Origin: Adineta vaga
Lineage: Eukaryota; Rotifera
Direction: 5' to 3'
Length of the DNA stretch: 64,000 bases
Assembly: GCA_021613535.1 (NCBI GenBank)
Contig: CP075493.1
Location: 6,324,001 to 6,388,000, forward strand
Shown: piece after piece, positions 48,012-59,796 of the stretch
Position numbering within the stretch: the stretch's first letter is position 1
How the letters are laid out: each line of letters starts with the position of its first letter
Program-made: the position numbers and the translations under genes
Notes under the pieces: model-generated
What the model was told of the DNA's origin: nothing
The model's input: only the letters and a program-made list of their open reading frames with translations
Databases searched by the model: none

Positions 48012-50993
48012 CTAGTAAAATCTCATTTCATTAAAATCACAATCATGTGGCAATGAAATTGTTGTTTGAGGTATAGTCGATGATTCGGTTTCTAACGTAT
48101 AATTTTTTCCTTCATTATTATCCCAATGTTCTTGTCCATTAACTTGATAACGAATTACAAAATCAATTCGATCTACATCTTGAGGAATATCAATACTAAA
48201 GTCAAATTGATCAAGATTACGAAAATCATTCGAATGATAACGATGATGAGCATCATATTCATATGTATTTAACCAACGATTGAATGTATATTTCACCGTG
48301 ACATTTTTCCAATAACCAGCATTTGTTACCCACACTGTCCCATAGAGATATTGTTCATTGGTTATTGATGATTTCAAACGTGTATCAGCATGTTCTAATT
48401 TGACTTGAGATTTCCATACTTCATGTAAATAAATATCTGGATGTTCGGAAATAGGTTGTCGATATAAACAAAAGAATCGTTTTGTTGACGAGCTTCTGTA
48501 AGTTGTTTCGGTGTCCATGCTACATCGAAAGACCAAGGTTTCGGTTCGAAATTTAATTCTGTAGGAATATAAAGATTATTTTTTGTATGAAGAAAATCTT
48601 TTGAATCATTATCAGTGATCGAACGAATGTATTGCACTTGAGTTAATTCACGACCAATAGAATCAGCGAAACGAACCATCTTTTTTGTTGTTCCAATCGA
48701 TGCATTACGTTTTAGACCACCGGGTAGAGTATTTGAACTTGGAATAGATGAGCAGGAGATGTAGGTGATGGAGGTGGTGTAGATGGCGTTGGTATAGGTG
48801 TAGGTACCACAGGAATTTCAGTAGGTACGAAAAATTGTACATTATTTTCCGGAATCGGTTCGGGAGATGGTATTGTTTGACGAGATAAACGAAATCTTAA
48901 TCCTAAGTTTAAAAAAAAGTACGTATATAGAACTATGATATTCAAAATGTATTTCAATCTTACTTCTTGGTCGTAATCGACTTAGAACAATCTCTGTGCC
49001 AAGTGGCGTTTCATGGTCTTCCGAAGTATCTTCTTTCTTTGTATTGTTGTCTTCTAATGAAAGCTTTTCGAATGAAATTGGTTGTACATAATCGTTAACA
49101 ATTGGAGATTCCTCTTCTTGGTTATTGTCAACTTTTTCTATCGCATCAGTTTTTAAGGATGCGTCTTCATCAATAGATGAACAAAACGTTGGTGTCCATG
49201 ATGAACGACGTTTTCGCCTGCGAAAATGTCGGTCTGAATTTGATGATAAAATTGTATCTAATGTAGTAACTTTATTTAATTTTTTAGTTGTTGTTGTTAA
49301 TGAAACCGTATCGAATGTATCACTAGAAGAAGAAATGTACAATGCAATGAAAATATTCTATTTGATTAGATAAATTAAAATACATACCTTTTTATATCAT
49401 CAGTACTTGCGAATTGAATTGTATCACAGTTTAATGGATTTACTTCATTTTGTTCTTGTTCGTCTTCGACTTGATTTAAAGATAAAAATGTATTTGGTAA
49501 TGAAGGTGAAAGAAGTGAGTTTTTATTTGCAAAAGCATTCGATGCTGAATGGTACATAGATATGTGTGGTTCTGAAGCAAATTTTTGCAATAATCGAAAG
49601 AAAGTATTTGAATCTTGTTCAAGATAAAATAATCGATCATCAACTGAATGAGATGTCGGAAGAAGATTCCGATTAGTTGTTGATGTTGTTGGTAGAATAG
49701 TCATATTTGGTGTTCGCAGTGTTTGTTGTTGTTGTTGTTGAACAAGCATATGTGCCATCGTGGAATTATCTAACGATGACAAATCAATTTGTGGATCAAA
49801 ATCGAGAAATGATGTCGAAGGATGATTTCTTTCTTCCTAGAAAGAAAGAGAAAACAATGAAATTCTATTTACTTTTATAACGATCACGTTTTCTTACAAA
49901 ACTATCACGTTCGCAAACTATATAATGCATTTACACTAACTTTTAAAAAAGACAAGTGTAATGCCGTCTTCTTTTTCTTATGGATCACGTATAAATAAGG
50001 TGTGATCGTTAATACACACATGCGAAGAAGATTTCTATCTATACATTTGTTGTTTTCTTTTTGTGTGAAAAAAAATGAAGAAATTGATTACATATATGAC
50101 TGAAAGCATCGGTCAATAGTTCATTCTGTTAGAGTGTTTATCTAATCGCTTTCCCTTATTCTTTTCATATACATTTACCACGTTGCGAACGCATGGGTAG
50201 TGCATGATAGATTATCTCAAATAAGTATATGTCCTTAGCCGATTTCGTTTATCATTAATAAACAGAAAATTTTGACAGACACTACCTTGAATGGATTTCG
50301 ATAAAGAGAGCGAGAGAGATCTGTTTGATCGAGTTGTTTCTTCTACACTTCTATCTCTCAACGCAGAAAGAACTTAAAGTTTGATTTACCTTTATAAGAT
50401 ATGTATCAAATTAAACCAATAGTTTTATTATGCGATGATTAAGATGAGAAAAGGCAAAAAAGTAAAATATAAAAAGGTGTATATCTATGAGGAAAACAAA
50501 GTTTATTATTAACATACATATATATATATATGGAGTAGTCGGTGCAAAAAAACAAGGAAGAGAGAGAGAAAGAGCAAAAGGGAAAAAAATCCAACAAAGT
50601 TTCTCTTTTGTTTGCAATTTGACTATTTCGAAATTATACTCGTCATTGAATATAAAAATAGCATTACAAAAGAAGAACATAAATGTTTTTTCGCCTTTCT
50701 TTTTTTCTTTCTGACTGTTTTAGATTAAACTAATAGAACGGAGAAGAAAGAAGCAAACATATATCTCACTCTGTACTGATCGACCTCTTCCCGATTCATT
50801 TCAGTAATAGGAAGAAACTTTGTGCAAATCTTGTTGAGGAAAGAATTTCTTTCGAAGAAAAAGTATTACCACATCGTACGATGAATATGACACAAGAAAA
50901 ATCAGATTTTTTCGTCTTTCTTTTTTTATCTAAGTCTAAAGGTGAGAATCAGTTATCTGTTTTATTATTATTACGAAAAAAGAAGCCAATGTA

Positions 50994-51029
<36 letters not shown>

Positions 51030-52878
51030 CAAGTACTTTATTGCTAATTTAAACAATATACACATAAATCTGTCATGCGCTTACTGTATGATTTCGAGGA
51101 TAGCTTGTGTATCAATGATAATAGATGAGAGCAAACAGAAGAATGATATAGACCATCATTGCTTATATAATGATAATTTGAAGTTCAAGGTGAAACTACC
51201 GTGAAGCATGCATTGAGAGTGTGTATCTGTATGTCTTATAGTTGAGATTATAGTCCAATAGTTGGTTTATCATCTACGCAAAATGATAATAGGATAATAT
51301 GATTACCCTTCAAGAAGACACTATTCGATTGGATATTAATCGAAAAAAAGAGAGAAATCCTCATACGAAATAAATTTCATTGTTTTTCCTGTCAAAACAA
51401 GGATTTCGTTTGTTATTTCTATTTGTCTTTTCATTTTAGCCTTGAGTAAATAAAAATATTCCATGTAACTTCAATAAATAAAAAATTCAAAAAAAAACAT
51501 AAACATCTTTAAATTGTCTCTTAATCATCATTGTAAAACAAAAATAAACTTCTAATTGGACACTGAAATAGTAATGCAAATTTGATTTAAAAGAACCAAA
51601 ACATAAGCATACACACTGATCAAGATATTTTGTCAAAAGCAATCATTCTTTAAAAAGGAGAAAATGTCATTCATGACTAGTAAAACTAATCAATTCATAT
51701 TTCTTTTGAAGTATCCATGCCTTTCCAGGTGATAGGGACTGATCATTGTAATCTCTAGGTACAACGTACGAAATGAATTTATTTTATGTTTCAATGAATC
51801 GGAAATAACTTATCGATTGAATCTATTCATTCACTATATTTTGAATCATTTCTGCTTTTCTTTTTCTACTCATTTAAACATACTACTCAGATAAAATGTC
51901 CCATAATATGGATTATACGTTTGTATAACGTAATACGATATCAATCGAGTATGAATGTGCCTTGACAATCGTTGATCATTCGATAAAGTAAAAAAAAAAG
52001 AAATGACACTGAAGGAGAGGAGAGAAATTATCGAAGACGATCTAGTGTACTGCTTACTTGTTTGTCAACGAACATCTGTTTTGTTTGACTGACTAAAAAT
52101 AGATAGCACAAGAAATAAGAACAGAACGACAAATACGTTCTTTTAACCAACACGGCATCTCGTCTGCTTTTTAACTCACATCATCAGATCATTCTATATT
52201 TCTGCTTATCAGGTCAATGAGCGCGTCTATGTAGAAAAAAGTTCATTGGCTCTCCTTCTGTTTTTCTCGTTTCACAAAGAGAAATATACTTAATGACCTA
52301 TCGTCTATTGAAGAAAGAAAAAAAATTTATTTTAAATTTCTGTTACGTTGTTATTTTTTTCTTGAGATTCAATGTTTCAAATAGCCGTCTACTAATTAAC
52401 GAAAGTAAATTTCACCTTCGAAATGTACATTCTCATTCAAGCTACGTCTGTGTTTTGTTTTACAATAAAAAACAATTCTATTTACTCACTTGAAATGGTG
52501 ATAAAGGTACCAATGATGGTAGTGAAGAAGTTTGACGCGTAAAATAATTGAATCGTGCAACAATTTTAAACATGGCAACAAACACAAATGTGATAATATA
52601 ACGAATTTTATTATAGATTATTTGACGCCAATAGAAACTGATACGATTTAAACTTGTTATTAATGACTAGAATCGTAGATATAGCATAATTTTTCTGTAC
52701 TTAAAAACATCGAGTCTCAAATACATACATATTGTCTTGATATTGCTAATTCATAATAATTGTATTCATCATTTTCTTCTCGTAATGTTTCAACATTTGT
52801 TGTTGATGCTTGCGTACAATCAGCAAGCAAATCAAGATTATTCGTTTCGTATCTAGTAGATAATAATGGCGGAGGCAT
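48012..52878 (-). CDS. Protein phosphatase 1 glycogen-targeting subunit (PPP1R3-like), two frame breaks
   Basis: Exons on the minus strand: 52878-52729, 52666-52490, 49836-49388, 49322-48964 and 48902-48012. The protein contains a PP1-docking RVxF motif (KKMVRFADSIG), a substrate-site-like WTPKQLTEAR segment and a C-terminal CBM21 glycogen-binding domain (YGTVWVTNAGYWKNVTVKY, RWLNTYEYDAHHRY, and WDNNEGKNYTL). The N-terminus has a probable transmembrane helix on exon 2 (IRYIITFVFVAMFKIV). Two single-base losses are needed to read through: one between 48712 and about 48790 in a Pro-rich stretch, and one at the 4-nt A run 48470-48473 (T on the coding strand), just before CLYRQP. If restored, about 675 aa. 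Intron 2 is 2.65 kb. Role: bring PP1 to glycogen to activate glycogen synthase. Confidence 0.88.
49837..52489 (-). other. 2.65-kb intron 2 of the PPP1R3-like gene
   Basis: By far the longest intron I can define here. The donor is GTGAGT after SPFQ and the acceptor is TTTCTAG before EERNHPS. It contains a (CA)n(TA)n microsatellite and A/T-rich sequence but no gene I can support on either strand. Confidence 0.65.
50995..51029. repeat. (CA)n(TA)n microsatellite
   Basis: CA dinucleotides run directly into about eleven TA dinucleotides, inside the long intron. Confidence 0.9.
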
Positions 52879-53796
52879 TCAGTATGTATCAACTTGATCG
52901 TTATACAGTGAATGTTCACCCTCTTTCTTGATTATTCGAACAAGAGAGAAGGTATTGAATCGACAAGATCTGCAAAATTTTCAGTTTATATGTGGACTTT
53001 GTTACTGTAGAGAATACAGCTGTTAAAACCAGATGCGCGAGTGTAGCTCAGAGTAAAGGAACGATGAAGAAAGCAGTAGAGAGAGTGAGAGAGAGAGAAC
53101 GCTTCATTTTGTTTCTTTTTCTTCCTGTTCTGTCTTGCTCCTTCTCTTTTGCTTTGCAAACGTTACAGCAAGATTCTTATAGACGTGTTCTTTAAGAACA
53201 ACATCAAAATCATTCTGTTATTTTTTTCTTTTCTTTGGTTTCTTGTTAATGATGAAAATATCGACAATAAAATCTAACAACCGAGTTAAATAGAAAGCAA
53301 ATTGATAAGACAAATTTCGTGCAAACTATCTTTTTTTGTACATATTGTCCTATTCTCTTTTCCTACGAAAAGCATGACCAACAACAACTGACATCTATCT
53401 TATCATAGATGTCATTCAAATGTTTATTTACTTTAAACTAATTTAATTAAATGAATTTCACTAAAAAATATTCCTATTTTTCAAAATTGATTCCATAATT
53501 TTCTTTCAATCGAGGATAATGAATATTTTCTGATTGCTCAATAACTATTGATAAATTCTGATTGATGAATAGAAAAAAAATAAACAACTACAACATAAAA
53601 AAAAGGCATTCTTGTATTCTTCATCATATTTCGAAATCTATTCTTTTTTCTTTGTCTTGCTTGATAGATTATTGCATCAATTACATATCTCTTCGTGATT
53701 TTTTTATTCTTCTATTGTTGTTCTCAATATTTATTCCGATCTTTTTTCTTCATTCAAACCTTCATTTAAACTAAATTTTATTCCTATTCATTCAAA
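52879..53796. other. Divergent intergenic region upstream of PPP1R3-like and DAP5
   Basis: Contains a (GA)n tract near 53080-53100 and T-rich sequence. It probably includes the DAP5 5' UTR. An in-frame stop (TAA 53767-53769) lies just upstream of the DAP5 reading frame. Confidence 0.45.
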
Positions 53797-56700
53797 CTGT
53801 CCACGAATCAGTTTCAAGCCGTTGGGCCGAATCGAGCTGGTATTATCAGCTTGTCTGATGATGCTGCTGCTGTCGCTTCTTCCAACACGAATGATCTAAA
53901 TAAATCTTCATTAGCTAGAAACAAGTGGATTCCACAAACATTATTACGTTCACATCAACAAGCCAATGGAAATCTAATTCGTACACAAGAAGACAAAGAC
54001 AATGATGTTTTTCGTCGATGTCGAGCGTTACTCAATAAATTAACACCGGAGAAATTTGATAAACTTGCTGATGATTTAGCTAATCCATCCTTTGGTATTG
54101 ATTCACCACATCTTTTAAAAGGCGTCATCTTATTAATATTCGATAAAGCATTAGCCGAACCGAATTATTGTTCATTATGTAAGTTTATTACTTTTATTTC
54201 TCATCGACATTATCTTTGCACATTCTATTACAAATAGCAATAACTACGTGCTTTACAGACAAGAAAATAGAATCGAAATTTAGTTATAAACACATGTTTT
54301 CTTTTGTTTATAAATAGATGCTGAATTGTGTCGTCGTTTGGATCGCGAAGCACCAAATTTTGAACCAGCTGATACTCCAATCCGAACATTTCGTCGTTTA
54401 CTTTTAGCTAAATGTGAATACGAATTTGAACATCGTATTCTTCTCGGACAATCTACAGCAAATAATACTGTCGAAAACGATATGAATCCTCAAGAAGCTC
54501 GTAGTGAAGCACGTAAAAAAGCTATTGGAAATATCAAATTGATCGGTGAATTAGGTAAACTTGATCTTGTTTCCGAAGCAATTTTACATAAATGTTTAAA
54601 AACTTTGTTAAAACGTGGTACCAATGAAAATCTTACTGAACGTTGTGAAGATCTTGAATGTTTAACAAAAATTATGCAAACTGTCGGAAAAAAATTAGAT
54701 CAAGGACAAGGAAAAAATCTAATGGATCAATATCATGATCGGATTAAAAAGATTCAATCACAAAAAGATCTACCATTACGTTTAAAATTTATTCTTCAAG
54801 ATATTATTGATTTACGTTCAAATAATTGGATACCACGTTTAGCATTTATTGAAAAAGAAACGAAGCTAACTGATGAAGATGGAAATCAACAAACACAAAT
54901 TACATATAAATATCAACCGGCAAATACAATGATACCTTCATTAACGAATCCATTTGCTTATCAATTTCATACATCAAATTCACCGACTAGTCTTTTTCAC
55001 CGACCACAATATCATCCATCGATTTTACAACGTCCACGACCAACACAAGTTACTTCAGATAGATATCAATTCGAAAGACTTAATCCATTATCAACAGGTA
55101 AATCGAAATAATTTTTTATTTTTCTGTTTCAACATAATGATCTTTTCTTTTATCTCTGAAGAAACCGAATTACCACCATCTCCCAAACCACGTCAAACAT
55201 ATCGTTCAACTAATTCTCCCAAATCACGTCTTCATCAACATGATAGTCTAACAAATCCATTCGATAATTCATCATCAAAAGAATCTGATACATCACATAA
55301 ACTACCTAATGGACATTCAAATCGTTCATCAAATTCTCCAACATATACAAATGGTTCAACAGCAAATAGTTCAACAAATCGTTCAAATCCATCCTCATTT
55401 AATCTTCGTCCAAAACATGCATTCAATCATCGTACACCTATGACTGATCGAGAAGAAATGGATGCACCAATTATTCCTAAAACAACAACTGAATCAAATA
55501 AAAAACCGTCATCCGAAATTCTTGCTAATCATCCATTAACAAAAAATATGAATAATCTATCATCGTTAATTAAACCTAAAGATTCTCATCATCATCACCA
55601 TCATCATCATCCAAATAAAACAACAAATCAAACAGCATCATCGATTACACGTGATGAATTATTGTCTAAATACAATTCATTTCTACAAATGTCTATTGAT
55701 GATTTCGAAACGATTCATAATGAATTACGTTCATTAAAATTATCGAAAAATCAAATCATCGAATTTTTGCAATACTTTTTCGATCAGTCATTACATGAAC
55801 ATAATAAACATATTTTATTCATTGCTCGATTATTAACTTATTTATATAAACATACATTTCTTACTAATCAACAATGTCTCAATGTACTAACGAATATTCT
55901 ATCAAAAATTCATGATTATGAAAAAGAAATTCCTTTGTTTAAATCCGAATTAGCAACAATTATTGCCAATATTATTTGGATCTCTCTCAATAATGAACAT
56001 GATGGTAAGAAAGATATATAAATTGAATTCAATCTAGTTAATATGTCTTTTTAGATTCAACAAGTAAAAATAATGGAAATAACCTTTCGAAAAAGAATAC
56101 GTCAGTATCATCATCGTTAACAACAACATCATCGGGAACATTGATATCATTGAATGATATTTGTGACTTACTTAGAGATGGACAACATCATCCTCTATTT
56201 CTTTTAATATTACAACAATTACAACAACTTTGTAATAACGATGAAAACTATATGTAAGTATGATGATTCGAAAGAGTTTCTTTTATGTAAATTATTTGCT
56301 TCTTTTTTTTTGTTCAGGTGCAATTTACTCGAACGTTTTCGTATTAACATGCGTGATATGTTACCTGAAAGTGAACGTCAAGATACATTACTTCTTCAAG
56401 TTCTTGAAGATCGTCATCTAGCATATCTATGTCCTTATTTAAAATTTCGTGTTGAATTACTTACGAAACTTTCGTCGTCAACATCCGTTGATACCAATGA
56501 TCTTCTTTTATTTATTGAACAACAAACGAAAACTTACGATAAAATGAGTCAATCATTTATTCAAACATTAGTAACTTGTATTTATGAAACAGCAATATCA
56601 CCAACAATAAATTCATGTAAAACTGATAAAATCACATTAAATCAAGAGAAAATCTTTGTTGAAACACATCGTCAATGTTTACAAGCATATTTAAAAACAG

Positions 56701-57095
56701 TTGAACAACAAGTTTGGGCACTTTATGCATTACAATTAATCGCATATAAAAATAATTTTCCCAAAGAATTATTATTACGTTTATTTGTTTATTCATATGA
56801 TTTAGATATTATTGAAGAAGATGCTTATTTCAAATGGAAAGAAGATATTAATGATGATATACCTGGTAAAGGTAAAGCACTATTTCAAGTTAGTAAATGG
56901 TTACAATGGTTAGAACATGCAAGTGAAGAATCAGATGATGGTGATGATGATGATGATGATAATAATAATAATAATAATAATAATAACGATGATGATGAAA
57001 AACTAATTCAAGCAAATTCTCAAGAAGTTATTTCGAATGATAAAGAAGTAAGAAAGAAAATGTATGGAAATTTGATTGAATTGTATGTTTTTTAG
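53797..57095 (+). CDS. EIF4G2: Eukaryotic translation initiation factor 4G2 homologue (DAP5/NAT1/p97), apparent non-AUG start
   Basis: Exons (to 54178), 54318-55097, 55162-56004, 56055-56253 and 56318-57095 join in phase. MIF4G domain: NKLTPEKFDKLADDL, LLKGVILLIFDKALAEPNY, GNIKLIGELGKLDLVSEAIL, FILQDIIDLRSNNWIPR. A Ser/Asn/His-rich linker with a (CAT)n His run near 55588 leads to the MA3 domain (MSIDDFETIHNELRSLKLSKN) and the W2 domain (VWALYALQLIAYKNNFPKEL, FKWKEDINDDIPGKGKALFQ, SKWLQWLEHASEESDD). An Asp/Asn run and a 36-residue extension follow. The MIF4G-first layout without an N-terminal eIF4E site is that of DAP5, not eIF4G1. There is no in-frame AUG between the stop at 53767 and MIF4G. 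I mark the first near-cognate CTG (53797); TTG 53851 is the next choice. Vertebrate DAP5 starts at GUG. Confidence 0.93.
56933..56997 (+). repeat. (GAT)n(AAT)n trinucleotide run inside the DAP5 coding region
   Basis: Trinucleotide repeat coding an Asp run, then an Asn run, then Asp again, just after the W2 domain. Its length may vary between alleles without frame change. Confidence 0.85.
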
Positions 57096-57448
57096 AATGA
57101 TATTGATCTGAAAAATGTGGAACAAGAACAAATTGCATGAAAGATTTTCATTTTTCTTTGTGTGATTTTAACACCGAATATGTCAAAGCTCAAATATGTT
57201 TTTGTGTTTTCTTCATTTTTTTCTATTTCTCGTTCGTTTCATTATTCACTTCATCCGTCTGCCTACTGTGTTGTACAAACCATAATTGAAAACATATAAT
57301 GATCGTATATGTGTGTATGTATTTACTGTCACAAAACATTTTTCTTCTTCTTCTTCTTCTTTGTTTGACAATAAATGGGAGACATCTAAATCAAAATCTT
57401 TACTATTCTTCTTATTCATCAGATGTTCTTTTCTAAACAGATCATGTT
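57096..57448. other. Short intergenic between DAP5 and NAA80
   Basis: 353 bp with T-rich and (TTC)n tracts. TTCTAAACAG just before the NAA80 start could be the acceptor of a 5' UTR intron. Confidence 0.45.
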
Positions 57449-58088
57449 ATGTCGTCACCAATATTACGATTATTACCATTGCATGAGAATACATCTTTCA
57501 ATGATGATGTTCTCGAACTTCTTAATGATGAATGGCCACAATCCAAAACAATTCGTATGCGCCGTTTAGAACGTTCATGTAATGAATTACCATTATCATA
57601 TGTTCTTCTCGATGAACGAAATCAATTAATTGGATATTGTTATATTGATCGACTTTTCAATGAAGAACAAAGTCTTATTGTTGAATCAGTTTGTATTCAA
57701 CGAGCATTACGAGGACATGGTTAGATTATTATGATGAATAATTTGTCGTTTAAAAGAGATTTGAATTGTTCTAGGTTATGGTAAGATATTGATGAAACTC
57801 TTAGAAGATCAACTTCGAGAAAGTATGCCTGAAATTCAATGTATTTATTTGACAACAACTGATAAACGTAATTTTTATGAGAAATGTGGATATGAAGAAA
57901 CAAGTCCACGAGTACGACTGAATATTTCAAGTAAATTATTCAGTGGAAATGAACAAGCTTTAAAAAATTTATTAACTAGTCAAGTATCATCGAATACGGA
58001 TAGTCATGTTATATTACAAAAAGGTTCAACAATTCAAAGAATTGAAACAGTTTGGATGAAAAAACAACTTGATAATAATAGAAAATAA
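57449..58088 (+). CDS. NAA80: N-alpha-acetyltransferase 80 (actin N-acetyltransferase), GNAT fold
   Basis: Exons 57449-57719 and 57775-58088 join in phase (585 nt, 194 aa). Conserved NAA80 segments: RLLPLHENTS, LLNDEWPQSKTIRMRRL, then IVESVCIQRALRGHGYGKIL, which includes the acetyl-CoA-binding RxxGxG motif (RGHGYG), and YLTTTDKRNFYEKCGYEE for the C-terminal GNAT strand and helix. It lacks the long proline-rich insert of the human protein. NAA80 acetylates the processed acidic N-terminus of actin in the cytosol and so tunes filament dynamics. The start is the ATG followed by TCGTCACCA; the ATG at 57444 is out of frame. Confidence 0.9.
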
Positions 58089-58358
58089 AAGTAAACAAAC
58101 ATTTTTCACTTACTTTTACATGTTTACCTACGAATGCAACCATCATCATTCTCAGGTATATGATGACAAATAGCAACTCTATTTTCATTTCTTTCGTTGT
58201 GGTTGTTATCATCTGTTTACTTATCTCTTTACTCATTGATGTTTTCGTTCGAGTTTTTATTTTATTTCAAGTGCAAAATTTTGCAAAAAAAGAAAATAGA
58301 ATTTGAATTCAATATAAAATAAAAAAAGAATTTTTCGTCTTTCTTGTTTCTTGATTAG

Positions 58359-59210
58359 TTAAACACCATTTGCTAATTTCTTGTTTTCAGCAGCACGTCG
58401 TGCTGTTAACATACATGATTTCATTCGTGTTAAATCACGTTTGGACTTGGATAATTGTGTACCATCGTTCAGTTCAAGTAAACGCATTACTTTCGTCCAA
58501 TCACATGAATCTTTCGTACTTTTTTCTAAAGCTTTCGTACGTAAATCATCTTCATCACTTTTCATTGTTTGTCGATGTTGTTCCATTTGTTGTTGACGAT
58601 CTTTATACCAACGTTCTAAATCGGATTTTGCTTGTTGACGTAATTCATCAATCTTTCGTCGTTCTTCAACATCTTTTGCAGCAATTTCCTCTTCACGCTT
58701 TTTTGTTATAGCTTGTAGAGGAGATACAGTTTCAGTTACGAACATATTCATCGATGATTGATCTTCTAGAAAAAAAAGATTAATTCTAAGTAAAAAAGTA
58801 GATTCTCTTAATAAACCTGTTCGTTGAGATGTTGAAGTATTAGAAAGAGTGTTTTCCATCATTGATGGTGTTTCTTTCTGTGTTTCTTGAATATCGAACA
58901 TATTATCATTAAGTTCTGTTGATGGTGAAGAAAATGATGTTGTAGTATTCATCGTGTCATTAGATTGAAAAATGTCTGTTGATGTTACATTATTTTCACC
59001 GAAAATATCAGGTTGAATAGATGATGTTGTATCAGGATTCTAAAAAGAGATCTGTAGAAGTTTACTGACGTTTGTTTCACTTACATTTTCAATAATCCAA
59101 GATGAATCCTCTTTTTGAATCTCGGTCGTTGTATTCGTGTTTTCTGTATCGAATAAATCATTGCCTGATGTTGCCGGAGGTTGTGAGGAAAAGACATCAA
59201 AATCGTCCAT
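58359..59210 (-). CDS. CLTA: Clathrin light chain
   Basis: Exons 59210-59085, 59039-58817 and 58765-58359 on the minus strand join in phase (756 nt, 251 aa). The N-terminal third is acidic and Asn/Thr/Ser-rich (start MDDFDVFSSQPPATSG), as in light chains. The central heavy-chain-binding helix reads LQAITKKREEEIAAKDVEER, then KIDELRQQAKSDLERWYKDR. The C-terminal part ends DWTKVMRLLELND, KSKRDLTRMKSCMLTARRAA, matching the conserved W-x-x-V-x-x-L and DxxRM motifs. It regulates triskelion assembly in endocytosis. Antisense ORFs over this gene are shadows. Confidence 0.93.
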
Positions 59211-59796
59211 TTCTATTTCGAATAAGTATCAATATTTTCGATGATTAAGACTGTGTATTCGTAACGAATGTGTTTCGATAGCGATATTTCGTCCTTTTAC
59301 TTGCATTATCATGTTTTGTATCATGTTTAAATAGATGACAACGAAAGAAAAGAAAAGAAAAATTATAGATAGAAAAGCATATCTCTTATTGTTTTATTTA
59401 TGACGTATTCAAGAAAACCGAACGATGATGAGTTCAGCATTATGTTTTAATGTAGTAACTAAATTTTATCTTCAATAACAATCTATTAGAATTAATTTGA
59501 ACATGAAGCGTAGAAATATGTGCGTTGTGAGTTAATTACCAATACCTCGAATGATGTCTGTATAAAAATAGGTACAAAAAAAGAAAGGTGCATATGTATG
59601 ATACATTTACCTGGCCATTGATTCGTAATTTTTTTCTTTTCTCTGTCCAATCTCCATAAGGTTGAATCATGTTTATATTTGACAGGAAGAAAATGTAAGC
59701 ATAAACACCTGACGACAATTTTGTTTTGTTATTCTTCACATTTGCCTTCGAATTTTATCCTTCTAGAATACGAATAAACAGCAGACGTTCTTTTCA
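59211..59796. other. Divergent intergenic region
   Basis: Between clathrin light chain (-) and the first UBZ-type gene (+). AT-rich, no gene seen. Confidence 0.45.

Noticed and set aside
58370-58711. 113-aa plus-strand ORF
   Set aside because: Antisense to the clathrin light chain exon.
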